The notes below the pieces were generated by a model that was given only the letters and a program-made list of their open reading frames with translations, was not told the origin of the DNA and ran no database searches. Of a stretch of 64,000 nt of DNA, positions 32,200 to 44,877 are shown in pieces. Numbering within the stretch: the first letter of the stretch is position 1; each line of letters starts with the position of its first letter. Source of the stretch: Dimorphilus gyrociliatus (lineage: Eukaryota > Annelida > Polychaeta > Dinophilidae). The DNA lies in the NCBI GenBank assembly GCA_904063045.1, contig CAJFCJ010000015.1, positions 1,061,034 through 1,125,033 of the forward strand, read 5' to 3'. Both the position numbers and the translations under genes were made by a program.

Positions 32200-34897
32200 T
32201 TATGGATATCGCTCGACAAGCATTGCGTGTCCTTGACCTCCAGCTGCACAGGCAGCAATCAAAGCGAATTTTCCATCTTCCTTGATTAAACGATTAGCAG
32301 CTGTCGTCGCCAGACGAACACCTGTCGCTCCGAAGGGATGGCCTAGGGAAAGGGAACCACCCCACAAATTGAATTTTTCCAAAGGTGGTGCTCCTGGTTT
32401 TGCGCTTCTCTTCATGTACTTCTTGGCGAAATGATCACTATCTAGAGCCTTTAAGTTAGATAAGATTTGACCCTGTAAAAAAGCAATTCATTTTTAGTAT
32501 CCTATATGCAGTGTATATAATATTTATATTAAGATAGCATTTAATCATCATTGTAATAAACAGTGATTAATCAACTTTTTATGAAAGAGAGTGCAATTTC
32601 AAAGAATATGTTGACGTACCGCAAAAGCTTCGTGATATTCGAAAACATCAATATCTCCCAAGTTAAGTCCAACCTTTTCCAACAAGCGAGGAGTTGCATA
32701 TGCTGGTCTAAATAAATAAATATTGACAGTGTTATAAAAATGAACTGGAACAATAACCTAATTTTTTTAAAATTCTTACGAAAGAAGCAATTGATCCTTA
32801 GGATCCTGAGACACATAAAGGAAGTCTCTCAAGTAAGCTTTAGGTTTCAATCCCAATTCTTTAGCCTTAGCTTCCGTCATTATAAGACAAGCTGAAGCGC
32901 CGTCCGTCTAGTATTCAATACAATAAAAGTATGTTTTAAAAGGATTATTAATATTTATTACCAAGAAAGATGAATTAGCTGCTGTAATTGTTCCATGTGG
33001 TTTGATAAAAGCCGGTTTTAATTTTGCCATTTGTTCCATAGAGCTTGGTCTAACTCCATTGTCTTCTTTGATCACTTTTTCTTTACCGGGTATTTTAAAA
33101 GAAAGAACATCAGTCAAATAGCCATTATCGATGGCTTTTCTTGCGAGAGTATGGGAACGAAGAGCAAACTCATCCTAAGATGGAACATAACAGAAAAATG
33201 TTTGCTTTTACAAGTGATTTTTAATTGGATAATGGTATTTAATACTTGTTCTTTACGGGTGACGCCGAAAGCTGCGCATAATCTGTCAGCGGAGTGACCC
33301 ATAACCTCATTTGTGGAGAATTCGGCAACAGCCGGTAGCTATAAAAGAAACAAATAGTAGTCTAAATACTTAGCTGATAAAAATATCCTTTTTTGAAAAA
33401 TTAATGAATTTACCTCAGGTGTAAGAGCTTTACCAGAAAGCATCTTCATTGCGATGCCTAATTTATCGCCTGTAGATTTCTTACGGTTCAACTGTTGCCA
33501 CAAATATATATAAATATAACGTATATATATGTACAGTATATATAATTTTATAATAAGCAAAAGAATAATCTTACATCAAACATCAATGATCTCATATAGC
33601 GACTATGACGAATTGGAACATCAGACATAAATTCAACTCCACCAGCAATTGTAATACTAGCTTGACCAGAAGCCAAAAGTCCAATACAGGTAGAAATAGC
33701 CTGATTAGACGAGATACAAGCTTGAGTTACAGTGTGTGATGGGGTAAATTCCGAAAATCCAGCTCCCAAAGCAGCCTTAAAGACAAAATATGATTGTTAT
33801 ACTAGATAATCGATTAATGTGAGTCAAGTATCTTTTACTATTTATTATCGGTCAGTTAAAATTTTACTAAAAGAGATAATTAATTACCTCTCTTGCTATG
33901 TTACTAGTCTTAACTTCTTGAATTACTGTTCCGCAAACGATGTAGTCTACGATATCTGTATAAAATAACACTTATGCTAAATTAATAGAAGTATAAAGTA
34001 TATAGATGACCTTTAGAAATTCCTGTCTTTTTGGCTAATCCTCTGTAAATAAACAATAAAGAGTAAGTAAAAATTGCTCTCTAATTAGTATCAGTTTTTA
34101 GAACTTACTGAAGAGCTAATCTCTGTAAATCGTGGGCCATCATATTTTTGTAATCGGTCCATGCTTGAAGAAATGGAGTTCGAACACCGTCGATTAAGAC
34201 AATATTCGGTATACCGGATCTCTCAAGCGATTTAGGCTTAGCTATGTAAGATAGAAGACAGTGACGTTAGAAATATATTTTGTATTAATTCATTTTTATA
34301 TAATCCACTTACATGCTGATGCTTTCGTTGCAGATGCAGTTGCTGCAGTTCTGATAATATCTATTGAAAAGTTAAAAAGAAGAAGTTAACGGCACTTAAT
34401 CTCTGTATTCTTACATTTTTGAGGGAATGATAACAGTAGATAACCTTCAGATAATATAGGATCTAGTTTATAACCTTAATAGTTAAGAATGAAGATAATT
34501 GGAATTTCACTATATAACTTACGACTACTACTTAATAATGAAAATGAAGAGAAATCTTTTATATCCTTTATAATATTTAAAAAAAACGAGTTTTTTCAAA
34601 GAAAACTAACATTTAACATAATAATTCGTTAATTAAATACTTTTTCCATCATTTTATAAAAATAATTGATGAAATATTTTTTACTTCAGTATTTTAGATT
34701 AAAAATGACTTAATAAAAATTAGATTTAACATCTGAATGGGTTGTTTACTGTCATAATGTCTATTTATGTGAAAAAGTTCCCACAATAACAATACACATA
34801 CAATTAAAAAAATTTTTGGAATGTTAATATATAAAATTTTAAACTTACTTTTACGAATGTTATTTAAAAGTTGAATTTTCGGTCTTGATAATGACAT
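32200..34897 (-). CDS. HADHB: Mitochondrial trifunctional protein beta subunit (3-ketoacyl-CoA thiolase)
   Basis: HADHB performs the last, thiolytic step of long-chain beta-oxidation in the alpha/beta trifunctional complex of the inner mitochondrial membrane. About ten short exons run from ATG 34897 to TAA 32200-32202. Exon 1 plus exon 2 give an Arg/Lys/Ala-rich presequence ([16 protein letters not shown], then [16 protein letters not shown]). Then come [42 protein letters not shown] (nucleophilic Cys), [79 protein letters not shown] (active-site His) and [18 protein letters not shown] (second Cys). All thiolase residues are intact. It is divergent from HADHA across about 530 bp. Confidence 0.95.
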
Positions 34898-35427
34898 GGT
34901 GTTTCTTCAAATTCTTTACCTGTTCATAAATAGAGATCTAAATAAGAGAAAATTGTTGTGGATTTAAGTTGTCCCGGTTTATGACCTTATGAAAATTCAA
35001 TATTTACAACATCGGCTAAGTAAAAGTTAACTCAAATATTGCAATTATATACTAAATAAAATTTCTCTTAGTATGGTCAATCAAACACTTACTTCAAAGT
35101 TCAAAAGTACTTTATATAGCTGATTTTGAAGATGGAATTGGCCAACTGCAAATATTCGTCTGCTACGCGTAGCAACATAAGACACGTGACCATATTTTGA
35201 AAATAATACACTCAATGATATTAAAAGGAATTTCTATAAAATTAATAGAATATTAAGTTAAATTTTCACTTTGGCTCTTTTGGTTAAATTTTAAAGAACT
35301 TTTATTTAGCTAGTTTGAATACGCTACTGAACTATTTTTTATTGCGCAGTCGGTTATTTGGTTCCACCTCCACCGGTAAAGTTCATCAAGCAAAAATTAC
35401 GATAAGACATCATTTTATCATAAATCC
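34898..35427. promoter_or_regulatory. Shared HADHB/HADHA bidirectional promoter region
   Basis: About 530 bp between the divergent starts. Contains a perfect 12-bp palindrome GCTACGCGTAGC (35162-35173) and a CACGTG E-box (35183-35188) ten bases later; both stand out from AT-rich surroundings. The human HADHA/HADHB pair is also head to head on a shared promoter. Site function is inference. Confidence 0.55.
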
Positions 35428-38400
35428 ATGGCGTCTTCTCAACTTTTAGGAGCCTTAAGAACAATAGGCAAAACCAACCATTTGTCTAAATTGGGTAAAC
35501 ATTAATCTTTAACCAAAATATATCTCTTAATTCAATTTGTTATGAAACTATGAATTTTTTTTAGGCTGGCCGAACCTCTACTATTCCAGAGCATTTTCAG
35601 TATCTTCAAGTCAGTCAAAGTACTTGACCTACAGGGTTGAAGATGGTGTAGCTGTTATTACTTTTGATACACCAAATTCAAAGGTATGTTTTAACATTGT
35701 TTACTAGATTTTGATCTTTGAAAGAATTCTATTTTTAGTCAAAAATTCATTGTATATAAACAGTCAGTATGTCTTTTCTCTAGGTTAACACCCTATCATT
35801 TGAAAATTCTGAAGAATTTAAGCAAATTTTGGAAAAATTTAAGAATGACAACACTGCCAAAGCAGGTGTCCTTATATCTGGTAAACCCGATTGTTTCATC
35901 GCCGGAGCCGATATTAAGTGAGTTAACAAAAATTTTTTTGTCTTTCTTACCGCCTATAAATCACACTTACAAGGGAAAGAAAATAAGAGAAAACATTCTT
36001 TTCAAGAGTTCTTTCGCTTTTTTTTTTTAAAAAAAAAAGAAAGTTCTCAAGTCCTTCTAAGGATAAGAAAAAAAATTGGACAAAAATTTTTGAACTTTTT
36101 TTTTCTATTATCTCAAATCAAAAATTGATAAGAATGATAAATTTTTAATGGAGACTTAATAGTAAAATAGAGACTGGTCAAAGTTCTATGAAAGAGAGTT
36201 CAAAGTTTAAGTAAAAAAATGGTAACATTCTAAAAAAGTAATATAGATAATATCACAAAATAAATAAGATCGAATGTTTTTGAAATGACCTTTGGTAAAT
36301 TATATATATATTAGTATATTTATATTTTTTTACTTGGTAAAAATAGATTAGGTATATGGTTAGTGTTCGACTTATTTGACCTTGTTTCGTTTTTCTTAAA
36401 ACTATTAAAAATTTGTAGATTTTATTGATTTACTAATAGATTGATTAAAAAATAGGCCTATATAACTTTGTTTTTCTTTATCTTTATTAATTGTACAACA
36501 TATAATTGCAATGTATTTTATAGTATGCTACAAGCATGCAAAACAACGGAAGATGTTGAAAAAGTCTCTACAGAGAGTAAAGATATGTTGATGGACGTAG
36601 AAAAGAGCAGCAAACCCATTGTCGCCGCTATTATGGGTCAATGTTTAGGAGGAGGTTTAGAGGTTGCCATGTCTTGTCATTACCGAATTGCTGTTAAAGA
36701 TAAGAAAACAACTCTAGCCTTACCTGAAGTTATGTTAGGCATTCTACCAGGTGCTGGTGGAACCCAAAGACTCCAGAAATTGGTATCTCTACCAAATGCA
36801 CTTGATATGATGCTTACCGGAAAGAACATTCGTCCTGACAAAGCAAAGAAGATGGGTTTAGTTAACCAAACTATTGAACCCCTTGGCCCAGGTGTTGACG
36901 AGCCCAAAGTAAATACTAGAAACTACCTTGAACAAGTAGCAATCCAAACTGCCAAAGGCTTGGCTAATGGATCTATCAAAGTTGCTCCCAGAAAGAAGAG
37001 TATGGTCGATAAAGTTACTGAACGTCTTGTTTCTTACGACTTTGGGAGAAACTATGTTCTTAAACAAGCCAGAGATAAAATCATGAAATTAACATTCGGA
37101 AACTATCCTGCTCCTTTAAAAATATTAGAAGTTATTGATGAATCTTTGAAACACGGTTACGATCAAGGTTATAAGGCTGAAACGAAAAAATTTGGTGAAT
37201 TAGGAACTACTAAGGAATCTAACGCTTTAATGGGTTTGTTTCACGGACAAACTCATTGTAAAAAGAACAGATTTGGTACACCTCCTCCCTTAAAGAAGAT
37301 TGGTGTTTTAGGTGCCGGTCTTATGGGTGCTGGTATTGCTCAAGTTACAATGGATAAGGGTTATTCTACAATTTTGAAGGATGTCTCTGAAGCTGGAGTT
37401 GCTAGAGGTCTCAATCAAATTGAATCTAACTTTAATCAAAAAGTTAAGAGAAAGAGAATGACAAGCTTCGAACGTGATCAACTTTTGGGTCAATTGGACA
37501 CTAGCTTGGATTATAGCAGTTTCAAAGATGCCGATATGGTTATTGAAGCCGTTTTCGAGGATTTAGGTATCAAGCACAAAGTTATTAAAGAAGTTGAAGC
37601 TGTTGTACCAGAGAGATGTGTATTCGCAACAAACACATCAGCTCTACCAATCGAACAAATTGCCAAAGGAAGTAGCCGACCAGAAAAAGTAAAATGAAAT
37701 TAATGCTCCTTTTTTTTAAAGATGAACTATAACAATGTTTTTTTTAGGTTATTGGAATGCATTACTTTTCACCTGTAGACAAAATGCAACTTTTGGAAAT
37801 CATTACCCATAAAGGAACATCAAAGGAGACAACATCAGCAGCTGTAGAACTCGGTCTTAAACAAGGAAAAACTGTTATTACTGTGGGTGATGGGCCAGGA
37901 TTCTACACAACCAGAATTTTATCTTTCATGATGGCTGAGTTACTGAGATTATTCCAAGAAGGTGTTAGACCAAAGCAAGTTGACAAACTTAGTAAGAAGT
38001 TCGGTTGGCCAGTTGGCGCTGCTACCTTAGTTGACGAAGTTGGCATTGATGTCGCTAGTCATATTGGTAGATTCATGAAGGACGAATTTGGAGATCGTTA
38101 TACAGATGCCGATGTCTCTTTTATGGATGACATGGTTGACGGTGGTAATTTGGGAAGAAAATCTGGCAAGGGAGTTTATTTATATCAAAAGGGAAGTAAG
38201 GATAAACCAGAAAATCCTGCTGCAATTGAAATAATGGAAAAAACTAAAATAGAGCCAAAGATGGAGTAAGTTACAAAAATTTCCATTTGTTGCCTAAAAA
38301 AAACATCATTTCAACAAAATATCCCATATCCAGGCTTACCGACGAAAATATCCAATGGCGTTTGGCTAGCCGATTTATTAATGAAGCCGTTCTTTGCTTA

Positions 38401-38701
38401 CAAGAAGGAATTTTGGCCTCACCAATTGACGGAGATGTTGGAGCCGTCTTTGGACTTGGTTTCCCTCCATTTTTCGGAGGTTCGTTAACATACTCATTTT
38501 ATCGTCTGAATTATTTATAAAAATAATATATATGTATATTCTAATTTACCAGGACCTTTCCGTTATTTGGACAATCACGGAGCCAAGCAACTAGTTGAAA
38601 GAATGGAAAGATTCCAAGCAGTTTATGGAGATGCATTCAAACCTTGCGACTTACTCTACGATCATGCCAAGGATTCTTCAAAGAGATTCCGTTCAGATTA
38701 G
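35428..38701 (+). CDS. HADHA: Mitochondrial trifunctional protein alpha subunit
   Basis: Long-chain enoyl-CoA hydratase plus 3-hydroxyacyl-CoA dehydrogenase. Seven exons (35428-35494, 35565-35683, 35784-35917, 36524-37688, 37748-38265, 38334-38479, 38553-38701) join in phase to 765 residues (human 763). Exons 1-2 give a basic presequence ([20 protein letters not shown] ... [11 protein letters not shown]). Hydratase: [47 protein letters not shown] and [20 protein letters not shown] (both Glu). Dehydrogenase: [17 protein letters not shown] (NAD loop), [29 protein letters not shown] (catalytic His) and [13 protein letters not shown]. The C-terminus [11 protein letters not shown] / [15 protein letters not shown] is typical. 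Exon 4 alone is 1.16 kb where the upstream paralogue has five exons. Intron 3 (35918-36523) holds a long T/A-run palindrome. Confidence 0.97.
36001..36045. repeat. Imperfect hairpin of T and A runs in HADHA intron 3
   Basis: A pyrimidine stretch with a long T-run is followed by a matching A-run and AAAGAAAGTTCT, forming a near-perfect inverted repeat. Similar shorter T-run/A-run junctions occur at about 13237-13257, 50139-50155 and 51725-51742. Confidence 0.6.
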
Positions 38702-39529
38702 AACATTATTTGTAAAACTTCTGGCAAGTGAATTAGCAATGCAATTTAGAATAAAAATAAACTTTTCTCCATTGTGTAATAAGATTATAACTTCTACACG
38801 AAAATTATGATTAATAAGGGGAATAAAAACTTTTTTCTTTTGTACATAAAAATTTCGTTTCCTAGTGATAAAACACACCCTACATATTTTCAATAGGCGA
38901 GTATCGCATAGGAATAATTAATGCCTAATTATTCATCATCAATAAGGATTAAAAGTTGTTCTTTGTCTTGTATTTATGCATACAAAAATTGTATACAACT
39001 CGTCCAGCCAACAATAACAAACGTTATTGGAAAAGGTAAAAATTTTCAGGGATTATCCAACATTTGCAATAAAGAGAACAAAATAAACAATGAAGCTACA
39101 CAAAATGAGACAAATTTTTTCTTTTTTGCTTTAACTCTTTGACATATTTGCAAAGTAATAATAATTAATAATGATTTTGATACCCTACAAAGAATCTTTA
39201 TAGGGTGAACACAGTATAAGAAAAACGCACTAAACTCTATGTTTTTGTCACACAAATTGATGATTGGTAAATTTCATTTTAGGTAGAAGAGATCCAAAAG
39301 ATTATCATATAACGAAGGGCTCATGGTATCTTTGCTTTGTTTTCAATTGCCTTGTAATATTTATTATTTTGCTTATTTAATATCTAATAAATCAGTGAAA
39401 CTGTTGAGTGGAGGACTATTTGGAATATTTTCAACATTATACTATCATCTTGAAAGAGACAGAGTATATTGTATAGAGATTTGAATAGAGGTAAATATTA
39501 TCTGTGGTCTATAGAGATATAATTATAGA
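38702..39529. other. Convergent intergenic spacer HADHA-WDTC1
   Basis: AT-rich 3' UTR sequence with short uninformative open frames. No gene supported. Confidence 0.5.
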
Positions 39530-41805
39530 TCAGCTAGGTCTACAAGGATAGGTAGCTCTCTGATCCTCATCACTTTCTTGTCTTTCCAAATATCTTATAC
39601 TCTGCCCCATACTAAGCAGCATTGTTTCTAGTGGATCAGAATTCATTCGCTTTTGATTTTCACTTGCAACCTTATCACTGTCAGTAATCAAATATTTATT
39701 TTCTTCATTTTCCGATAGCGGACCCCATAGCTTTACAACAGGATCTATACCAGAACTAGCAAGAAGACATGTGTAGGGATGTGGTTGTAAACAATTAACA
39801 ATGGAATCATCTCCTGAAAGGGTAATAAGTTGATTTTCAGTTTTCCTATCCCAAATAAATATTTTCGCATCGTCCGATCCAGCCATAACAAATTGTCCAC
39901 TCGAGCCCCAAAAATTGACTTCTTTTATATCTGTAGTAGTATTGCAATGACCGCAATAACGATTCTGGAAATCAATTGATTTATTTCTCCATACTGTTTC
40001 TTGTTTATTCAGTTTACAAAATTCATCTTCTGACTTCCTCCTTCTTCTCGGTTCTTTTTCAGCCTCCTTTTTAGCCGTATTAATATCCTTTCGAAGTGAC
40101 TCAAAAAGTGGTCCAGCTTCACTTTTTACGTATTTTTTAAAGACAGCATCTGTCCATTCTTCCGCCTCCTTATGCCATCCAAGAGTAAGAAGAATCTTTG
40201 CTATTTTAAAGTAAGCTTTTTTAAGCGTTTTATCTAGGGTTAATGCTTTAACACAGTCTCTTAAACCAGAATATAGATCCCCATTCCAATCACGATTCAT
40301 GAGAGCTGTAGCTCTGTTACAATATAAAATAGGAGTTGATGGCGAGAGTTTTATGGCTTCATTGTACAATCTTATAGCTTTGGAATATTCCTTGATGGAA
40401 TTCTGCCTATCCGCTTCCTCTTTTAGAGAATTACTCTTCAATGTAACGTGCTTCATTTTCATGAGAGAATTCAACTCAAATTTCTCATCATTATCAATAG
40501 GACTAAAGCATTTTTCCCTTAAATTTCCAACTTTTAAAAGAATATCCTCACTTTGGTCCTTCGTATTAAACAAATAAACTTGTTCACCTCCCAAATTCAC
40601 TAATAATTCTTGACCATTCGGACTAAAAGTTAAGTACGTAATGGTTAAGTTTTTCCCCCTTCTACAGCAACCGTCATCCTAAAATAATAATAAAAATAAA
40701 ACAATTAAATTGATTTAATAAAATACGAAACTGACGCTATCATATTATAAATTATTACATCAGGTAATTTTAATACATTTTCAACACGTATATATAAAGT
40801 TGTAATAAAAAATGTAATTTTTTGATAGAAAAAAATTGAGTAGTTTAATATACTTAAATAATGGGCAATGACCTTTTATGACCGTTAGAAAGGATTTTCA
40901 TTTAAAATCCGAAAAAATATTCAAGTCAAACTTGTGGGCGATAATACAAGCTTAGTTGAAAATATCTATCTTCTATAGATATGAAATTAAAAAAGTAAAT
41001 TTACCTCCATTAGATGTCTTGGTACAAAATAACTAACAGCATTTTCATCTATTTTATAACTATCGGAATTTATAAGATTATCAGAATAACTTTTGCTGAA
41101 AGAGGCAGTATTTCTTGGGAGATCAAAGTTATATTTTTTAAGTTTTCGTCTGTCATAAATCCGAGCAAACGGGTCATTCGCACCAACAGCCAACTCATAA
41201 GGTTTCAGGGGATTAATATTGATACTTTTCACTTCGCTTTTTATATTACAATAAGCACTTAAGTTAATTAGTACAGTTTTATGAGAATCATCTTTATAAT
41301 TGCATCTCAAATCAAATTCCATTACTGTCCCATCTTCCGACCCACTCCAAAAAATATCTCTTTCGAGTGGTGCTGTTGCCAACCTTTTCACTCTGTTTTG
41401 ATGTTCAGAAAAAATCCTAACTGTTTCGCCAATGTAGGCGTCATGAACATTAATATTGTGATCAGCAGCTCCACTTATAATTGTATTGTCTGAAGTTTCA
41501 GGCATAAACTTTACGGAAAAAATATTCCCTGTATGAGCAGTTGTCATTGAATTCAACATGCGATATCTAAATGGATCCCACAATTTAATTGTATAATCAT
41601 CTGAACCACTTGCAAGAACATCTCCTGTGCTATTCCACTCTAAACAATTGACACATCCTTTATGGCCTTCTAGTTCAGTTTTAAGTCCAATTTTCTTAAT
41701 CAAGGAATGATTGATAATACTTGAGCGTTGAAATTTTCTAGCATATCTACTTGATTCTTCTCTTCTTTGACATTTTTCAACAAAATTGAAGTTCATAGAC
41801 GACAT
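39530..41805 (-). CDS. WDTC1: WD and tetratricopeptide repeats protein 1 (adipose homologue)
   Basis: WDTC1 (Drosophila adipose) is a substrate receptor of the DDB1-CUL4 ubiquitin ligase that restrains fat storage. Two exons (41805-41005, 40678-39530) give 649 residues. The N-terminal WD40 part has GLKTELEGHKGCVNCLEWN, LASGSDDYTIKLWDPF, AHTGNIFSVKFMPE, GAADHNINVHD and HQNRVKRLATAPLERDIFWS. After VSYFVPRHLMEV and TYLTFSPNGQELLVNLGGEQ come TPR helices (EYSKAIRLYNEAIKLSPSTP, LYCNRATALMNR). Near the end are RYCGHCNTTTDIKEVNFWGS, SIVNCLQPHPYTCLLASSGI and a final CRPS, as in vertebrates. Translation could only begin further upstream at a non-ATG codon, so ATG 41805 is chosen. Only one intron, versus many in mammals. 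Confidence 0.95.
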
Positions 41806-42212
41806 TACGCCCAAGTCCAAATATCAAAACAAAATGGTTTTTAAACCGGAAGCTATGAACCGGAAACCACAGAACGATTGTAAGTGCTTTCCCCTACCCT
41901 TCTATAATTTCAAAAACTCATTTTATTCAACAAAATTTTTAAACTATTTGAAAAAAATCTACTTTTTAACAATTGAATATGATAATCTATAAAATGAGAT
42001 TAATTATAGAAAATTTTAGACCTGCCATCTATCGGAGGGTTCTAAAATTCGAACTACATATTAAATATATTGTAGAAGTGCCGGGATTATTAAAATTTAT
42101 AATTAATTTCTATAAAAAAATTAAAATTATGAATAACTCATTTATTGAAATCAGTTTTGGTTTCATGGTGTGTAGACATTTTTAAATTCTTATACAATCA
42201 ATTCAACATTTA
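41806..42212. other. Tandem intergenic spacer WDTC1-FBH1
   Basis: About 400 bp with the WDTC1 promoter side and the FBH1 3' end, both minus strand. No exon recognised. Confidence 0.5.
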
Positions 42213-44877
42213 TCATGAAGCAAACAATGATCCGAAACATGATGTAGCAATGTCATTATTATAAGTAATAATACCGCCAACAAAATCTTTATCTGGTTTT
42301 CTCAGAAGAACGAACGGTAAATTGTTAACATCCCGAACAACATTACCAGTGTCAGCATAGGTCGTGGTTTCCTTAATATCCAATTTATTTGGCGGGATAG
42401 GACATATTCCGCAAAATCCCATAGAAATTAATAAAGATTTAACATATCTGGGAAGTATAAGTTGCTTTTTGCCTCTTGTTATAGCAACATACAATAAGTT
42501 TATATCATCATTTGTTACATCACCATCGTCCAATGACAAATCTTCATTAACTTCAACACAGTTGAATTCTAGGCCTTTCGCTTTGTGAACTGTACCAATA
42601 ATAATATCTGCATTTTTCTCGGAATAGTGTGCGTATTGCTTTAAATTAGCAAGGTGTTTTGGTAGTTCGGCGTAATTCCTCTTTACAATTTGAATCTTAC
42701 CGATTAAATCAGCATCAGAAACTTTTATAGCAAATTTCTCAAATTCAAAAAATGATTCAAATCGTTTTATAAGGCCATGCCTGATTTCTCGCCTCTCTCG
42801 TCTAACATCTGCTGGCAATGTTAATAAATATATATCCTCAATGACATCTAAACCAAAATTTTGTAAGCCACCCAGTATAGAAACGGTTGGCCTTTCACAA
42901 TCATAGACTAATTTAGTGGCGATATCGAAAACCGTGAAATTATATCTACATAATATAGTTCTTTTTGCTTTTGGGTTTGTAACAAATTCCATATCTGTTG
43001 GATTGTAAGAATGTTGTAGTTCTGATATTGCTAGTTCATCTGAATTAGGAGATCGAATTGAGCAAATCTGAGAGCCTCCAACTAAAATTTTTTGGCGAAC
43101 GTTTTTTAATGAATACAGACAGCAATGAGCTGCATACGCTATTTCTGAACCAAATCTAAATGATTGAGTTAAATAAAAAGTTTTATGGGCATTTATAATT
43201 CCCAAAGCATTAATAGCACCTCTGAAAGAGTAAATCTGCTGATGGGGATCGCCCACTAGAATTTTAGCAGGAATCGTTTGGTCGGTTATTACTTTCAACA
43301 GGCACGGAGTTGAGTCCTGAGCTTCATCAACTAATATTACGTCATAACGATTAAGCCTGGGTTTCTGTAATTGCCAAGCCTTCATATATCCATCGTGATT
43401 CATTTTGCACGAATAATCATCGATATCTAACATTTTTTTCCAATATAGATCTGCATCATAAACAAGATTATGCTTATCTTCCTCAGTTACACATTTTCCA
43501 TTTTCAGGATCTACATTAGTAACATGTGTAGGGATGTGTTCTGTTGTTATACGCTCATCATCTGATGCAAAAAATGCATGAAGAGTTTCTGAAATCCATT
43601 TTGCTCTAACAAATATACTAAAGCCTTTTCTAGCTGGAACTGCATCGAGAATATCTTGCACTCTGATCGAGCCAAACGTCAGCTTTTTTGCATAACGAAA
43701 ACCAGTATGACGATAGGCAATTGCATGGCCAGTTTTAACTTCCACATTTTTTGGGAAAAGCGTTTTAGCATGTTCCGCAACACCCCTTTTAGAAGGATAA
43801 AAAGAGATATAGCTATGGTACATTAATTGTAATATAGACTTACTTGTTGAAAACAATTAGTAGAAAACTTAAGTTGGGTCTTAGTTGTGTATATCGAAGT
43901 AGAGTTGTAGTTTTTCCTGTTCCTGCGAAGGCAATTATTTTAGCCATCAGTCCTCTGTCTGGATTGAACGAACAAATTTGAAGCTGTTCATGGGTCAGCC
44001 TAAGTTTGCTACTACTTGATGCATATTTTGTAATTGTTTGTTGACCAGAATGAGAATAAGCAAGACTAAGATCATCTATCGTTGCTTGGAATTCATTTTC
44101 AAACATATAGATAGCATAATATATATTGTAATGAATTATATGAATGTTATTATCAACATGACAGTTCCTCAATAAAACAAGACTGTGAAATGCCAGATTA
44201 TAAAAGTAATTCAATAGTATTGGCAGGTGAATTGAAGTTGATGAAAGTTTTGTCAGAATATAAAGTATCTTATTCATACCATCACTGAACATTATTATAT
44301 AGGTCAGTATTTTCCAAATATCTTCAGTGCTTTTTAAAAGCTTACAAACGGCTTCATAAATTTCAATTTTCTTAATTACTTGAACAAAATCTGACTTTAC
44401 TGTATATCTTGGTACACATTGAGCACAGTAGTTAATCCAATTGACAGAATCTTGCTTTCCTTCAATAACGTCTTTAACTTCTTTATTGTCTTCAGCCGTT
44501 ATATATCCTTTTAGATATTTAAAGTAAAGTTTTTTGTATTTCATATATTCAGGTTGATTAATAATATCATACATTCGTTTGTTTGTTTGTGATAAACTAA
44601 TAATGTCTATAATAGACAAGGTGCAGGCTATATTTTCCCAAACTTCAATTGGAAACTCTTTAACTACTTTCTCCTCCTTCAGAATAATAACGTCATCATC
44701 AGCTTTGATATTCTTTTTCGGTTTACACAAATTACTTGCACTTTCAAACATCTTTGAAGAAACTTGTCTTTTGGCAGATTGAAACGAAGGATAATTAGAT
44801 TTACGCTTTTTGGATTTTGATTGGTCAGCCCTTTGAAACTCAAAACCGCCAAAGACCATTTTATTATTCTTGCTCAT
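42213..44877 (-). CDS. FBH1: F-box DNA helicase 1 (UvrD/Rep-type)
   Basis: FBH1 is a 3'-5' DNA helicase and SCF ubiquitin-ligase subunit that removes RAD51 and limits recombination at stalled forks. Two exons (44877-43844, 43785-42213) give 868 residues. F-box: EFPIEVWENIACTLSIIDII ... RMYDIINQPEYMKY (about 70-125). Helicase: RLTHEQLQIC (Q-motif region), IIAFAGTGKTTTLLRYTQL (Walker A), FNKGVAEHAKTLFP, VILVDEAQDSTPCLL (Walker B), VGDPHQQIYSFRGAINAL, LTQSFRFG, IIIGTVHKAKGLEF (motif V) and NLLYVAITRGKKQLI (motif VI). All superfamily-1 motifs are intact. A longer frame upstream lacks ATG, so the first ATG (44877) is the start. The PIP and zinc-finger region of the long vertebrate isoform is not seen at the short N-terminus. 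Confidence 0.95.

Noticed and set aside
41806-41820. Upstream extension of WDTC1
   Set aside because: Would begin at TTG; the first ATG is 41805.
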